This document shows positions 34,521-47,134 of a stretch of 64,000 nt of DNA, in pieces. Source of the DNA: Liolophura sinensis (taxonomy: Eukaryota > Mollusca > Polyplacophora > Chitonida > Chitonidae); contig NC_088300.1 of NCBI RefSeq assembly GCF_032854445.1, positions 40,950,458 to 41,014,457 of the forward strand, read 5' to 3'. A program made the translations under genes and the position numbers. Numbering within the stretch: position 1 is the stretch's first letter; each line of letters begins with the position of its first letter. A model generated the notes under the pieces. That model ran no database searches, had not been told where the DNA came from, and worked only from the letters and a program-made list of their open reading frames with translations.

Positions 34521-35949
34521 CAGATGGGTTATTTTGCAAGGAATAAATCTATCACTAATATTGCATGTTAAATACTGTAAGATTTAAAAGCCAATATCTT
34601 CAGATATTACACTTCGTAACGATTGTTTGCAGATTGTCGCATAACTTGATATTGCAAGATTTGTAACGTTTATAACGCGGAACACAACGTCCAAAATGAC
34701 AACTGATATGAACAGACTGCTAATTTACAGTCTTCTATAATCATTCAGTCATTTTAATAAACCCTAATCTAACATGATTAATGTGTCCCTCTTCTACCAC
34801 TGCCAGAATATTGAATTCAACGTTATTAAAGTTATTTATACCATTTGGATTATAAGAGAGTAGAGTTGTAGACATACAACGTGAAGCTTTTAATTCTCTC
34901 GGCTTGAGAATCGCTCATTTTATGTCTGGCTAAGTTGCCAATGGCGTGCACATTGGTATCTCTCTTCTTGGTGGCATTTAATTCCCCTAAAATCCGTCTA
35001 TTTACAATCTGCTTACACTCCATTACGCGTGTTTATGTCATTTTAATTAGAGAATCGGGAGGTTATGATGACTACCATGAACACGTTTGGTATCTTGTTA
35101 TTTCATAACTAGTTAGTCTAATGTACGGTGCAACAGCGCCACTCACTGGGTGACCTTTTACCGCCTTTGGGGTGTTCCACTTTTCCTCTTGCCCACTGAG
35201 CAGTCGGGTGATTCCGTTCCAAAGATTATTACATAAGAACCCATATAACCGAGAGATCAGAACTGCACCTTTATCCCACAACACAGCGCCCCGAAAGCTG
35301 CCATTGACTTCAGATAGAATGTGTTAATGGACGTTCAAAGAGACTTATTGTCTTTTGAGAGCTCCTGGTCATAAGCGAAAGCCGCAGAGGTGGTAATTTG
35401 ATAACCTTTGTGTCTACGAAGTCCATTAAGCAAAGATAACCGAGTTTATTCCGGTCACGACGCGATATTATATACATACAGGTTATACATTCACTAGTAG
35501 GCCTCACTATATACAGACTAGCATTTCATTCCAGGGATTCGTATGAAATGCGAATATTCGTGAGTTTTATTTATTTGGAGATGCATTCATTGCTAAGTAA
35601 ATTCCATTGTGTGTAATGTTCGTTTACTCGATCTCGGAAGCGTGGCTTAGCCGGTCGGCCTGTCAAACACCACAGGGTATATTCTAGTATTGGAAGTGTC
35701 CATTGATTTTTGCCACGGCGTCATGTAATTAGCTTTTAAGTGTTAATGAAACAATATTAAAACAGTTCCAGACACTTTTTGACCAGGCCATTTTTAAAAG
35801 ACACCGATCACAGTTCGTCAGTCTAGTACAGTCAACGATGTTCAATGGTGGAAGAATAGTGTGGGTTTTCTTGCCGACCTTATAAGATATTGTAGTATTA
35901 ACTGCCCATAAAGAAGTACCTGTTAACTGGTGTTTCGTCATGGTCGGAT
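34521..35949. other. no gene recognised
   Basis: Minus-strand frames at 35072-35284, 35310-35507 and 35729-35980 (65-83 aa) have no known domain. No clear repeat is seen. Confidence 0.5.
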
Positions 35950-36105
35950 TTATTTTGTTGATTGGTGTTTTAACCGACACTTACGCAACAGTGATCAGAA
36001 TTATGGTGAGAGGGAACCGGGCAGAGCAAGGGGAAAACCCAAGGCCATCTGAAGCTTGCTGCCAGTGTTTCCACGTAGGGCAGGAGAGGAAACCAGCTTG
36101 ATATG
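35950..36105 (-). repeat. SINE core, minus strand, diverged
   Basis: ttgattggtgttttaaccga, agaattatggtgagagggaa and ccgggcagagcaaggggaaa, then acgtagggcaggagaggaaa, follow the reverse complement of the core in order with many changes. Confidence 0.75.
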
Positions 36106-36640
36106 GCCTTAAAGGAGGACGGTGTCTTTTGTGGATAAACTTGAAGTGTATGTATCGACGAAGGGTCTAGATGATAACTATATAACTTTTTTATGCAGCA
36201 ACACATAGGAAATTAGAGAGGGAAGTTGAAACACCGTAGTCTTCCATCTCACCGTCGTCGCGTAATGGCTCTGCGTTGTAGAGGTGGAATCAGAAGATAT
36301 TCTGCAAGTAACAGGTTCAGGGATGGTTGAAAATAAACTTACCTTGTGACGGGACACTCGTTGTTCGTACAACGTGTTGCCGTAAATATTTATATATTTA
36401 TGTGTAAGGTATAGGATATATGTTTTCTTGTGTTGTTTTGTATTTCTACTGCTGTCAGTGTTACTCTATGTCAATTATTTCAATACATTATTTTGAACTA
36501 CACCATCTGATGTTCTTGAAATTTTGATTGAGCAGCCGTTAAAAATCCACCATATTGTTTAATCGGATGAAAGGCCAGCTTAACCTGAACTCATATTTGA
36601 CAGCTGTTAATATTTAGTGTTACGGCATCATAACAAGTCT
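36106..36640. other. no gene recognised
   Basis: AT-rich DNA; the frame at 36178-36372 is not credible. Confidence 0.45.
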
Positions 36641-36900
36641 GACCGCTTCGGTGACCTAATGGTTAGAGTGTCCGCCTCGAAGTCGGGAGACCCGGGTTGA
36701 AATGAGTTGGTCACACCAAGGACTTTGAACATTGCACTTGTTGCTGTCTCGTATGGCGCTTAATACTGAGCACGGTTAAGTTAAAGCACGGAAACAGCTC
36801 TTGGTGACTGGGTAGGGGCGTCATGTCTGGCTGCACTTTGGATTCATAGGTTCACCCTGCCAGGAGAAGACACAGTATGTGTGCACACATCTAATGATTC
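36641..36900 (+). repeat. second tRNA-derived SINE family
   Basis: The head gaccgcttcggtgacctaat, ggttagagtgtccgcctcga and agtcgggagacccgggttga is tRNA-like: tgacctaatggtta works as an A box, and gggttgaaatg is a damaged B box. A non-tRNA body follows (gtcacaccaaggactttgaa, tgttgctgtctcgtatggcg). The T-arm no longer pairs well, so I call this a SINE rather than a functional tRNA. The 3' end is uncertain. Confidence 0.65.
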
Positions 36901-38231
36901 CTAGCTGTCTAATGATAAATTGTTAAGTTACACTAAAAACATTTATTCATAAGTCTTCCAGCTGGCGTACAGAAATAATGAAAAAGATGAAAAGCTTTTA
37001 AGAAGCTTTTGCTATCAAAAATAAGGAGAAACCATTCAGCTGCAGTTAAATAGCCATTAACTCAAAGATATTGACTACTGATGATGCAGTCATGTAGACA
37101 GCCCACGATTGACATTTTGAAGCGCTCAGGCTTTATGTTATTCGGCGCTGACCTTTACTGGTCATGTTAGTGAGCCACATCGCTTTAAAAAGTGTGGCAA
37201 AGAAATAATAAAAATGATGGAAAGTATTTTTAAAGGTTCTTCACTTGCAAATACCTAGTATTGAGGATTGTTTTCATCCTTATATTTTACTTTCTTTTGC
37301 TTATTGATATCTTCATGTTTCTTATATCGTTTTAAACGTTCGATGGGTTGATATCTTCTCAGTCATCCTACATGACGAACTCGCTACATTTAGCAATTCT
37401 CATCATGTTATTCTGTTCATGGCTGCTAAGCCAAACCTTTATTTGCCTGTGCTAGGTATTGACGAAGTTTTGAGGTGTTCCCAAGGACAAGAATTGAAGG
37501 ACTTAATTATTTTGTAATTTTGAAGTGTGATATTTGTCCCTGTCGTCCATGCCATTACCATATTACCACAAAGCCATCAAATAGCACTGGTCTGTAAGAT
37601 TCCAGGGGTGGGCGAGGGGCGTCGAACTGCAAGGCAGCACGATCACGCAGCATTTGCGTCACTATGTCGCTAAGGGTTATTGTTGTCAAGCTTGTTGATT
37701 TTCATTGTATCTATTTGGCATAAATTTACTTTTGTTAATTGCGTAAACTTATGTATTGTCCAATCAAGCTACCTTTGAAAGAAAAGGCTTAAAACCACGA
37801 CATTAAAATGGCCTTGTCGTCTGTCTTTGTTAGATTGCAAAGGTCAACAATTAATCGTCAAAACCACACCAAATACTGAATTAAGTGTCCACAAAGTGCG
37901 TCAGGTGTGGCCAGTGACTAGACGATTGTGAGCTCGAAGCCTTGATACCGCTGTAATATTTATTGGATCGTCATATTTACCTGGTGCTGAAGGTATTGCC
38001 CGCACTGAAGCATAATTCTAAAAGTGCTGCATAATTCACGGTAGGGGGCAGGTCAGGTAGTTCTTGCTGTCCCACCGACCGTAATTATCTAATACTGGTA
38101 TATTTTGAGAAGGGAGGCTGACACTCCCGTCGATTCAGCTCTATTCAGTTCTTCTTTTTGTCATGATAGCATCAATAAAGGAAATTATCAGCTGTTGTCT
38201 GTTAGGATAAATTCCGTTAGGTCAACATCTT
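36901..38231. other. no gene; weak direct repeat near 36970 and 37200
   Basis: agaaataat(g/a)aaaa(a/t)gatg recurs about 230 bp apart, followed by related aagcttttaagaa / agtatttttaaagg sequence. There is otherwise no recognised content. Confidence 0.4.
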
Positions 38232-38437
38232 TAATTTATTTGTTGATTTATTTATGTAATGACTTGACTGGCGTTTTACGCCGTACTCAAGAATATTTCA
38301 CTTATACGACGGCGGCCAGCATTATGATGGGAGAAAACCGGGCAGAGTCCGGGGGAAACCCACAATCATCCGCATGTTGCTGACAGATCTTCCCACGAAC
38401 GGCCGGAGAGGAACCCAGCATGAGCTGGACTTGAACT
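38232..38437 (-). repeat. SINE core with part of head, minus strand
   Basis: Starts with an A-rich tail read as tttatttgttgatttattta, then ttttacgccgtactcaagaa, acgacggcggccagcattat, ccgggcagagtccgggggaa, acggccggagaggaacccag and catgagctggacttgaactt. The last part is the B-box end of the head. Well preserved. Confidence 0.9.
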
Positions 38438-40639
38438 TTAAATAAGCAAGTTTATGGATCAACTTTGTAACTCTGGTTAGAAAAGCTTTAGTTATTTAAC
38501 GTTGGGAACAATCTGAAATGGAAATGTGGAACTGGGTCATTTGGTTAGTTGTCCATCTTCTCAGAGAAACCTATTCTCCGTCGATCTGACAGCAACATAG
38601 AACGGTCAATACAGATAATTAAATGATTTGTAGAGGGGAGTTGGCTGTAAGACCAGACTGTCTTGAATAACTGGACGGTGCACAGGTTTAAGAAGCCGTG
38701 ACGTGTTACTCGCTCAGCTATGCATGGGAAGAAGGCTCCTAAATAAAGCTGCTCGGTTCGAGAGTTCTTAATTTTAACAGAAGACAGTAGAGGTATAACG
38801 GTTTCTATGTGACTCTCAGGGCAAACAGTGCTTCAGCCTGAAATCATAAAGTCATCTCACAGCCCTGCAACCAGGGAACACAGCAAGAATGGCGCTATAC
38901 CGGTGGGTCGATGAGTAGACCTTCTGTTACACGACCTAGCTGCCATAAACATTTCTAAGTCTTACACGTTATCGTGACAGATCGCATTTTTATCAATGTA
39001 ATTATAAAAATTAGATACCATACATCCAACAACATGCTGAATTGATCCAGCACCCGCCAGAAATGGAGAAGCCACTCTACAAACAGTTAACACGACAGAC
39101 ATTTTTTGGCGAAAATATTCCTGGCTCGAGATTGTATCCATCACTCATAACATGATATCAAATGAATGACACATTCAAACATTTCACACAAAAAAACTCA
39201 TAACAAACTGAAAGATTCTTAAAATGATATAACAAGGATATCTCAACTTTTCTCCCACACAGATAACCGAAGATAATTAGGGTGAACTAGCCCTAGCTTT
39301 ATTATCCTGCAGTTTAAGCGTTAGCATTATTGAATAAAGCAAAATGCGGACTCCTTGAATAAGCAAACTTGTTCTGATGTCATGTAAAATTAGTTATTGA
39401 TTTTTGCATTGGTTGTTTTGTCACAAGATTGAAGGCTATTGTAAGAGGTTTCTTTTATACATTGGAAATTAGGGATTGTTTGAAATCGCTTGACGGCTAC
39501 AATGGCAGTTTTGACAATATTCGAACGATTTCTTTCAAAAACAAACTTGTTTAAGGAAACGATAGATATCGATGTGGAAATAGAAGCGAACTAAAATTTG
39601 TTTTCCAAAATTAAAACTTCAGATTAAAATGCCGTTTGACATGTACGTTGTTTTAAATACATAGTGTGCTTATTTGCTTGCAGTCTCGTTTTGCGAGAGA
39701 TTTCCCATGTTTTGTTCGTTTCTGATAATAGTTTTCTGACTCTACAAACAGCATTGTTTATAAGTGTAACTTTCAAATGAGCTCTCTATATTCATATATA
39801 ATAGACAGGTTACAGGTTGCTGAAATAAATGTCTTCTTGGACATTTAGTTCTTTTCTCATGGAAATTTTTTACAAATTTCCAAAAAGAAAATTGTTGAAC
39901 AATGGGACTCCCTGTTTTTATACCCAATAAAGGTGACCAAGGAGAAATTCCTCGGTTTATGGAATACCCAATTCCCATCAACCTTTAAGGCAGTTATGAA
40001 GCCAAATTGCTTGCCGATTCTATGTATTTATTTCTACTGGATTTCTTACTAGACAGAATGAATTCAGATCCTTAGAAGGTATACACGTGATGTGTTTGTG
40101 AACTCTCATAGTGTAATAAAATCCCACAATGTACATTATTACAACACTGAGTATGGCAACGGCTACCCACATGATTGTATTGCAGGTACCAACAGTGAAA
40201 TAATTATTACATTACGGGTTTTTATTACGCTGTGGGCGTTTCCAGTGCTTGTTTTACAGCTCATCAATTTCTTTTTGATGTTAGCCTAAAAACAAGTCGT
40301 TCATTTCGTCACATAACACGAGGTTATGCAAAGTTTGTCCAGAATCGTTAATCATTTCACAGTTGAAGTAAACCTTGAGAAGGAAAACATGCAGCAGGAA
40401 AACTATTTTTATCTACTTCGGGCAGGTTTAAGAGTTTTTGAAAGCATATGGTTAACTCCACTCATAAAAATATCTTATCCAACACTCGTTGTTCTAGGAG
40501 CCCTGTAGACAATAAGCCGTCAACGATGCTCGCACAGTCGTTTGCGCAGCGTAGTCTTCGATGAAGATCATTTGTATCTGATCAACATAGTGTGTATATT
40601 ATTGTGTCACATGTGGAAAGTCCGTCAGTAACTTGCTAA
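38438..40639. other. no gene recognised
   Basis: Frames at 38962-39144, 39742-39981, 40092-40289 and 40326-40508 (60-79 aa) have no known domain. No repeats were recognised. Confidence 0.5.
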
Positions 40640-40745
40640 GTGTTGGTGGTTTTCGCCGGGCACTACGTTTTCCTGCACTAATAAATCTGACCACAATCGT
40701 GTAAGTGAATAATCCTTGAAGCAACAATCAAACAAATCAGTTAAG
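40640..40745 (+). repeat. degenerate SINE core fragment
   Basis: ggtggttttcgccgggcact, ctgaccacaatcgtgtaagt and gaataatccttgaagcaaca then atcaaacaaatcag follow the core in order at low identity. Confidence 0.45.
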
Positions 40746-41118
40746 AAATAAATACAAATATTCATAATTACATACAAATATAAATGTCTGAATAATTTGC
40801 AAGAATTTTAGACAAGATTCAGCTTGCTTACACATCATCATCACAAGACATAACTAGTCCACATGTATAGGTAAGTCAAAGATTGGGAATATACCTACAT
40901 GAGTGAAAAATTAGTCCAATACTACTAGTATTACCTTAAGACTTGCATTCTTCGTGGTGCTTTCATGGCGAAATCCCCTTTAATATACATGTACATTGAA
41001 ACAGTAAATGAATATATGTTTTGAATAACGAGTGGCATCTTAAATACACATTTCCCAAACACTGTTTGGGCTTTACCGACCCGGAAAAGTGACAAATATG
41101 AGAAAAAATTTACAGTAG
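40746..41118. other. no gene recognised
   Basis: AT-rich DNA. The 70-aa minus-strand frame at 40931-41143 runs into the (CA)n and is not credible. Confidence 0.45.
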
Positions 41119-41144
41119 AACACACACACACACACACACACACA
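41119..41144 (+). repeat. (CA)n microsatellite
   Basis: About 13 uninterrupted CA dinucleotides. Confidence 0.95.
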
Positions 41145-42625
41145 ATTTTTAAAGTGTCAGTTATGTTTTGCTTAAGTCGTGCTCGCGAAATAATAGACCA
41201 CTAGAAATACACAATTATGTTGTATGCAGGAGATATTTGTTAAGTCGTGCGCGAGACTTCATAAAGATTTGAGGGCTGTTTGTTAAAATGGGTCGTAACG
41301 TTACCCCTTGTCGTAAATAGTAAGACGACGGATGTGCCGTCATGGTGATTAAGCCCCTTTGGGAAGCATTCCCCTAGTACGCACGAGGTAATTGCTATGT
41401 CGTGCGCACGCCTGTCATCAAAATTGCCTTCGAGCTGTGAAGTCGGAAACGTTCCTAATGAGATGACATAATGGTGGCTCTACCCTCTCAAACTCCAGAC
41501 GGCGCCAACAGCGTTCCTGGTCTAAAACTTTCTAGTTGATGTCTATATAGAGCACAAACTTCACAGATCTGTACCATTTCCGCGTTGCAGCTCTGACTGA
41601 TACATCTGAAAGCTTGTGTTTACCTCAGAAGATAAAATTGGCAGTTTTCTCACTTACTTACACTCATTCCATTGATTCTTTTTATTTGCTTTACTCATTA
41701 CCAACATTTAGTTGTTTATTTGTATATTTTTTGTTAGTTTCCTTGTTCTGCTTTGCTGACGGCGGTCAGAGTCATGGGTGAAAAAATCTAGACAGAGCCC
41801 AGAGAAATGTTAGAGTATTTTTCCTGTTTGTCTTTTCTTAGCCGTTGCTTTTTGTTAATATTCTTGTATAATATCTAGCAAATCAAGCTAGATGTTCCTG
41901 TGCTTCCTGTGTATTAATAGAATCAAAGTGATATGTCGACATGAAATAACTCGACATATCCATAAAATTACCATAAATGTCGATTAGGATTTACTGATGT
42001 TTATCTGATGTCATGGTTGCTTTGAAAATAGGTGTAAGTGTTGATTGAGAACAGCCTTTTATGCTTGACGACTTGCACAATAACATCGTAACATACATTT
42101 ATATATAGCAGACAGCAAAGCATCGCCAGACAAGTAAATTGCTCAGCTCCCAAAAACGGGGCAAAAGTTTTAAAACCGTTAAAAAACTGCATTTTAGGAT
42201 TATAATGAGGTACTACGTAACCGCGACAGAAAATGAAACTCGTCGGGAAGACCACGTTGCGCTTATTTTGGTTAGTCACTAATTTAGTCCGTAGCTGTCG
42301 ATTTCAAAGTCTCACGTCTGAAAGATACCAACCCTTGTCGAGCTTCATTTTTTGCGCCTTTCTCTTTGTGTACTTTAATACTTAAACTATCAAACCTATA
42401 GAGCTTTCGGCTTATTTATTGTGAAAAAAGCAAATAAAATAAGATATGCCCCCAAAAGTGAGGACTTTTTTTCTTTTTTTTTTTCGCGGTATATTTCCTA
42501 ATAACCTCTCTATGCAAATTTTCCGTCAATGGTCGGTAATATTCGGAAGTGACGTCATCCATAAACGCTGCAAAACGGTATTTGTTGAAGGTTTATAGCT
42601 GGAGCAGAACTGTAGAACTGATAGA
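41145..42625. other. no gene recognised
   Basis: A 92-aa minus-strand frame at 42001-42279 has no known domain. A weak SINE-like stretch (gcggtcagagtcatgggtga) lies at about 41760-41815. A T run lies at 42466-42485. Confidence 0.45.
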
Positions 42626-42783
42626 ACGGATCTTATGGGCCAAACCGTTGTTTGGATCTTACGTACCAAGCCGTTGTCTCGATGGTATGAACCAAGCCAT
42701 TGTTTTGATCTTATTTACCAAACTGTTTTTCTGATTCCTATGTAGCAAGTTGTTGTTAGAATTGTATGTGTCAAGGTAGTATC
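42626..42783 (+). repeat. degenerate 26-28-bp tandem repeat, ~6 copies
   Basis: Variants of ggatcttacgtaccaagccg / ttgtttt begin near 42628, 42654, 42681, 42706 and 42733. The period is about 26-27 bp and copies are strongly diverged. Confidence 0.75.
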
Positions 42784-43959
42784 TAAACGTCCGGAAGTTA
42801 AGGAGTAACGCGATTGCACACTTAGAAAATAATTTGTAAAAATAGTAGCATTTTAAAACATGACTGGAACACTAAGCCTGCAGAGCGGTTTCAAAGTGCT
42901 CCCTGTTGAAATGCGTTTCCATTTGCAATCTGAAAAAAGAACAACTTTTTTCCATATATTCATCATTTCCTGACATAAAGACTTCGGGAGGTTAAAACCA
43001 GTTGGTTTAGGCATCAGCCACGCCTTCAGATGCATTTTAAAACGTCATGTAGAGGGGAAGTCCGCGTGTCTTTTGACCTTGCTAAATGGGTACCTGTGGT
43101 TGGTGTTAATAGCTCATGCACCAGGCCTCGTACTGCAATTTGCCAAGTTTTGAATTAACATTTTTTCCGCAAATTTTAATGTGGCACAAATCATTAATGA
43201 TAGCGAACAGATGTTTGAAACTTGCTAATTGAATCATGACTCACAACACATTTAAATAAATTCTGTTAGCACGAGCTCTGAGAGGATGATTGAAGGGTAC
43301 CTCTACCTTGGGAAATATTATAGAGACAAAGGTAAGAATGATGCCTCGAGATAGGCGCACTGGGAAAAGAACGGACATTTTATCGATGTGTCCAAATAAA
43401 TAATCCCGGAGGACAAAATGTTGTGTTCAATGGCCCAGCGAAATAGTCAAATGCCATGTATGAAATAGTGAATAGCAAGTGTGATTTCAAAATTCACTTA
43501 TATTGAAAACACTATTTACATGCTTGACAGAAAACCACAACACCTACAATACAGACAATGGGAAATGCTCATGTGACAAGTCACAAACATCCGCCATCAT
43601 GTGTCAGTGTCTAATAATGCCACTATCTGCACCGTTTTGATGATACTCCATTGCTGTAAGTTTAGAGTAAATTACTTCCATTCCCACGTACCACTGTGGT
43701 AGATAGACAGACGGAATGACGGAGTTATCTCACCTCAGTTGTCCCACACACGGGACGAAATTAAGTTATGGTCCGCAAAGTTGTGGTAATTGGTACATAT
43801 TACTACGCTTCGTAGCTCAGAGCAGTTTCATAAGAACGCATCACGATGACAGTTGTGATAACACTTTTCACGCAAAGTTAATAAACGCAACACCCCTGTG
43901 ACTCTAGAGGTGCCTTTGTTAGTTGTTCCCTGGAGCAGCTAAATGGCCGTGACCGTCAC
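42784..43959. other. no gene recognised
   Basis: Frames at 42853-43035 and 43716-43901 have no known domain. No repeat was recognised. Confidence 0.5.
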
Positions 43960-45165
43960 AGGTGTTACTGTCCCGTGTATGTATCATGGCGACTGTGATA
44001 TGTGTTACTGTCTTCTGTATGTGTCATGGTGACTGTGATATGTGCTACTGTCTCCTTTATGTGTTAAAGTAACCGTGGTATGAGATTATGTCTTGTGTAT
44101 ATGTCATGGTGTATGTATCATGGCGACTGTGATAGGTGTTACTTTCTCGTGTATGTGTCATGGTGGCTGTGATAGGTGTTACCGTGTCGTGTATATGTCA
44201 TGGTGGCCATGGTGGGTGTTAGTGTCTCGTGTGTGTCATGGTGACCGTGATATGTGGTGACCCTGTCTCTGTGTATGCGTAACAATGTCTGTTAAAGGTG
44301 TTATTGTCTCGTTTCATGCGCCATAATGACTATTATAGATGTTACTGTCACATGTATGTCATGGTGGCTTTACTGTCTCGTGTATGTGTCATGGTGACTT
44401 TACTGTCTCGTGTAAGTGCCATGGTGGCTGTGATATGCGTTACTGTCTCGTGTGTGTGTCATGGTGGCTTTACTGTCTCGTGTGTGTCATAGTGATTTTA
44501 CTGTCTCGTGTATGAGTCATGGGGCTGTGATATGCTTTACTGTTCCGTGTATGTGTTAAAGTCATGGTAACTGGGATATGTGTTATTGTCTCGTGTATGT
44601 GTCATGGTGACTGTGATTTGCGTTACTGTCTCGTCTGTGAGTCATAATGTCAGTTATAGGTGTTTCTGTATCGTGCATCTTTTAAAGTAACCGTCGTGTG
44701 AGATTCTGTCTTGTGTATGTGTCATGCTGACTGTGATACGTGTTATCGACTCGTGATACGTGTTACTGTCTCGTGTATGTGTCATGGTGACTGTGATTTG
44801 CGTTACTGTCTCGTCCATGCGTCATAATATCTGTTATAGATGTTATTGTCTCGTGTATGCGCCATGATGGCCGTCATAGGCGTTACTGTCTTGTGTATGT
44901 GTCATGGAGACTGTTATAGGTGTAACTGTCTCGTGTTTGCGTCAAGATGACCGTTATAGATGTTATTGTCTCGTGTATGTGCCTTGGTGGCTTTATTGTC
45001 TCGTGTATGCGCCATGATGGCTGTTATACCTCGTGTATGCGCCATGATGGCCGTAATAGGTGTTGTTATCTCGTGTATGTCCCATGGTGGCTTTACTGTC
45101 TCGTGTATGTGCCATGGTGAATGTGATATGTTCCTATCTCGTGTACGTGTACGTGTCATGGTACA
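43960..45165. repeat. 40-bp minisatellite, ~30 copies
   Basis: Units such as tgtgttactgtctcgtgtat plus gtgtcatggtgactgtgata recur. Starts at 44001, 44041 and 44081 give an exact 40-bp period, while other parts contain shortened units of about 28 bp and longer gaps. Internal identity ranges from about 70% to over 90%. The frames at 44298-44492, 44914-45159 and 44960-45211, with repeats such as LLSRVCAMVA, are artefacts of the array. Confidence 0.93.
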
Positions 45166-45190
45166 GTACAGCCCACGCCCAACGGCATAT

Positions 45191-45248
45191 TGGGCGCGCC
45201 CAGACCGCTGACAAAGCTTGTCCAGACGAGCGATCCCTGATCAGGGAT
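45191..45248. repeat. two short perfect palindromes
   Basis: tgggcgcgccca at 45191-45202 and atccctgatcagggat at 45233-45248 are each perfectly self-complementary, 30 bp apart, immediately after the 40-bp array. They may be chance; no known site is implied. Confidence 0.7.
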
Positions 45249-46593
45249 GTAGTTCTGTACTACCTGTAGTTATACAGATACAGCAAATCGCCTAACATCA
45301 ATGATCACACTTCACGTGTCTTGTTCTTTTATCGCTCTGCTGTAGGATAATCGATCAGATGCCCAACCACCACCTCTATTATCAGGCTTTCCCAGGCGCA
45401 AAACCTGGAATACAAGCCTGCATACGAATATGTCATTCAATAGACCATGTTAGGTCAGACCTGTGATACTGCGGGATGATATTTGTCCGCTGAATTCACA
45501 ACAGAGTCCAGTTGAGACTTCATAGAGATGAAGAAAAATATACAGGTTGGTTTTACTATATACTTCATACATAACATAGATATATACCACCTTATCATAT
45601 GGATTTAACCACATGGTTTGTAAAACTAGGGATACGGTTCTCACCAGATCTCATTCAGTAAAGCTACTGTGATTCTTGGTAGGATCAAATTTTAAATTAA
45701 TGTCACTGGTAAGGATGTTCACGGCGCGTTGCGCGGTTGTCCATCCGTCAACATGTCCAATTACCCGTCCCAATTGTACCCGTGGGGACTTTTTCTCTAA
45801 TGTCAGCGATATCTGGTTGAGCTGACCACCTGAATCTGTCCGTGCCACATGTTGCCATCCCCGTCAACACCCTGGTCAATGGTTTGTTAGAGAGTACGGA
45901 AATTAGTTTAGAGAGTTGGGCCTTCGGAGATGTCATTCAGCTTTTAGACGCCAAGCGACCAGGTCTGAATTGATCTGGCCTCACTACTACTACGTCATGG
46001 TGCATAGCCACAGCTGTTAGAACTAAACACAGCACCTCTGACAAGATTTTTGTTCATGTGACAACATAATTGCCAAAGCTTTATCTATGTACTGGATACT
46101 GAGAACTACTGTCTTCTCTTATTGCATTAGTACAGATTGAAGTATGATTAATGTTCAGGTATTACACGTACCGAAATAGTTTTACCTGCCTAAGGTGTGC
46201 TTTACACTGGTGCTTTATTGATCCGAATCATCAAGTACTGCTTGGTTAAAAATCTATACACCTGACCTTTTCTTGGAAATGAGATAAAAATGGCGCGAGT
46301 TTTGTTCGGCTAGGTCTTTGGTTTGATATGATAAGAGTTTGCCACTTTTTGAAGTATGATCTCTTCGATAAACGAAATACCAAGTCTGTTCAGATAAAAT
46401 AATGAACATGAATTGGGCAGTGAAGGTTCAAGCAGAATCATTATTCTAATATATCTATTGTGATGCACTTGATGTTAAACAACCAGAATAGTAAAGGCCA
46501 TCTACATTAACGCATACAACAACTTTTCAGCCCATGCCTAGAGACACAGTAAATCAGTTATACGTTACAATAAAACAACACAAGGAAACAAGT
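45249..46593. other. no gene recognised
   Basis: Overlapping minus-strand frames at 45651-45848 and 45748-45936 have no known domain. No repeats were recognised. Confidence 0.5.
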
Positions 46594-46765
46594 AACAGAG
46601 TGAGTGAGTGCTTGAATTTTAACTTGTTTTCAGTCATTTGACGACGAAGGAAACCCTTGAGTGCATGTAATGTGCCTCCTTGTTACAGAAGAATTTCCAC
46701 CGCTCTTTTATCTAGTGCTGCTTCACTGGGAGGCAAGTAAGCCAATTTCCATGGACAAAAACACA
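46594..46765 (+). repeat. 'gagtgagtgctt' SINE-like element, 5' half
   Basis: gagtgagtgagtgcttgaat, ttttcagtcatttgacgacg, aaggaaacccttgagtgcat, gtaatgtgcctccttgttac and accgctcttttatctagtgc then tgcttcactg match 30268-30500 and 53231-53600 in order. It stops after caagtaagcca. Confidence 0.85.
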
Positions 46766-47134
46766 GTGAAGTGGAATTAAAAGTAGCATTGAAATTCATT
46801 CATAATTTACATATACTCGCTATGCTGCCTGTTCAAATCATAGAGATATCACCGATTTCATATCACTTTTTGGATGACAGTAAGCTGGACACACCGGCTC
46901 CCTCCAGCCATGCAACTTACTGCAGTTGTATCAGTGAAATATTCTTCAGTATGATGTTAAAACACATTCCAATACTCTGTTGCCCACGTTGATTAGATTT
47001 TCTCAGACCCAACCTTAAAAGCAAAGAAAACTGTAACGTTACGAGCATGACAGATGAGAAACCATTAAACAGTGTTCACAAAAACAGTTAGTTTCATTTT
47101 TTAGACATTTATCACTCCAGTAAAGTACATTTAA
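46766..47134. other. no gene; diverged SINE core piece at ~46890-46975
   Basis: acaccggctccctccagcca and gtatcagtgaaatattcttc then agtatgatgttaaaacac follow the core 3' half at low identity. The 73-aa frame over it is repeat-derived. Confidence 0.45.

Noticed and set aside
36650-36722. Possible tRNA gene
   Set aside because: The A box is acceptable but the B box and T-arm are damaged and a non-tRNA body follows, so a tRNA-derived SINE is the better reading.
44298-45211. Several frames with LLSRVCAMVA repeats
   Set aside because: Translations of the 40-bp minisatellite in different registers and on both strands.
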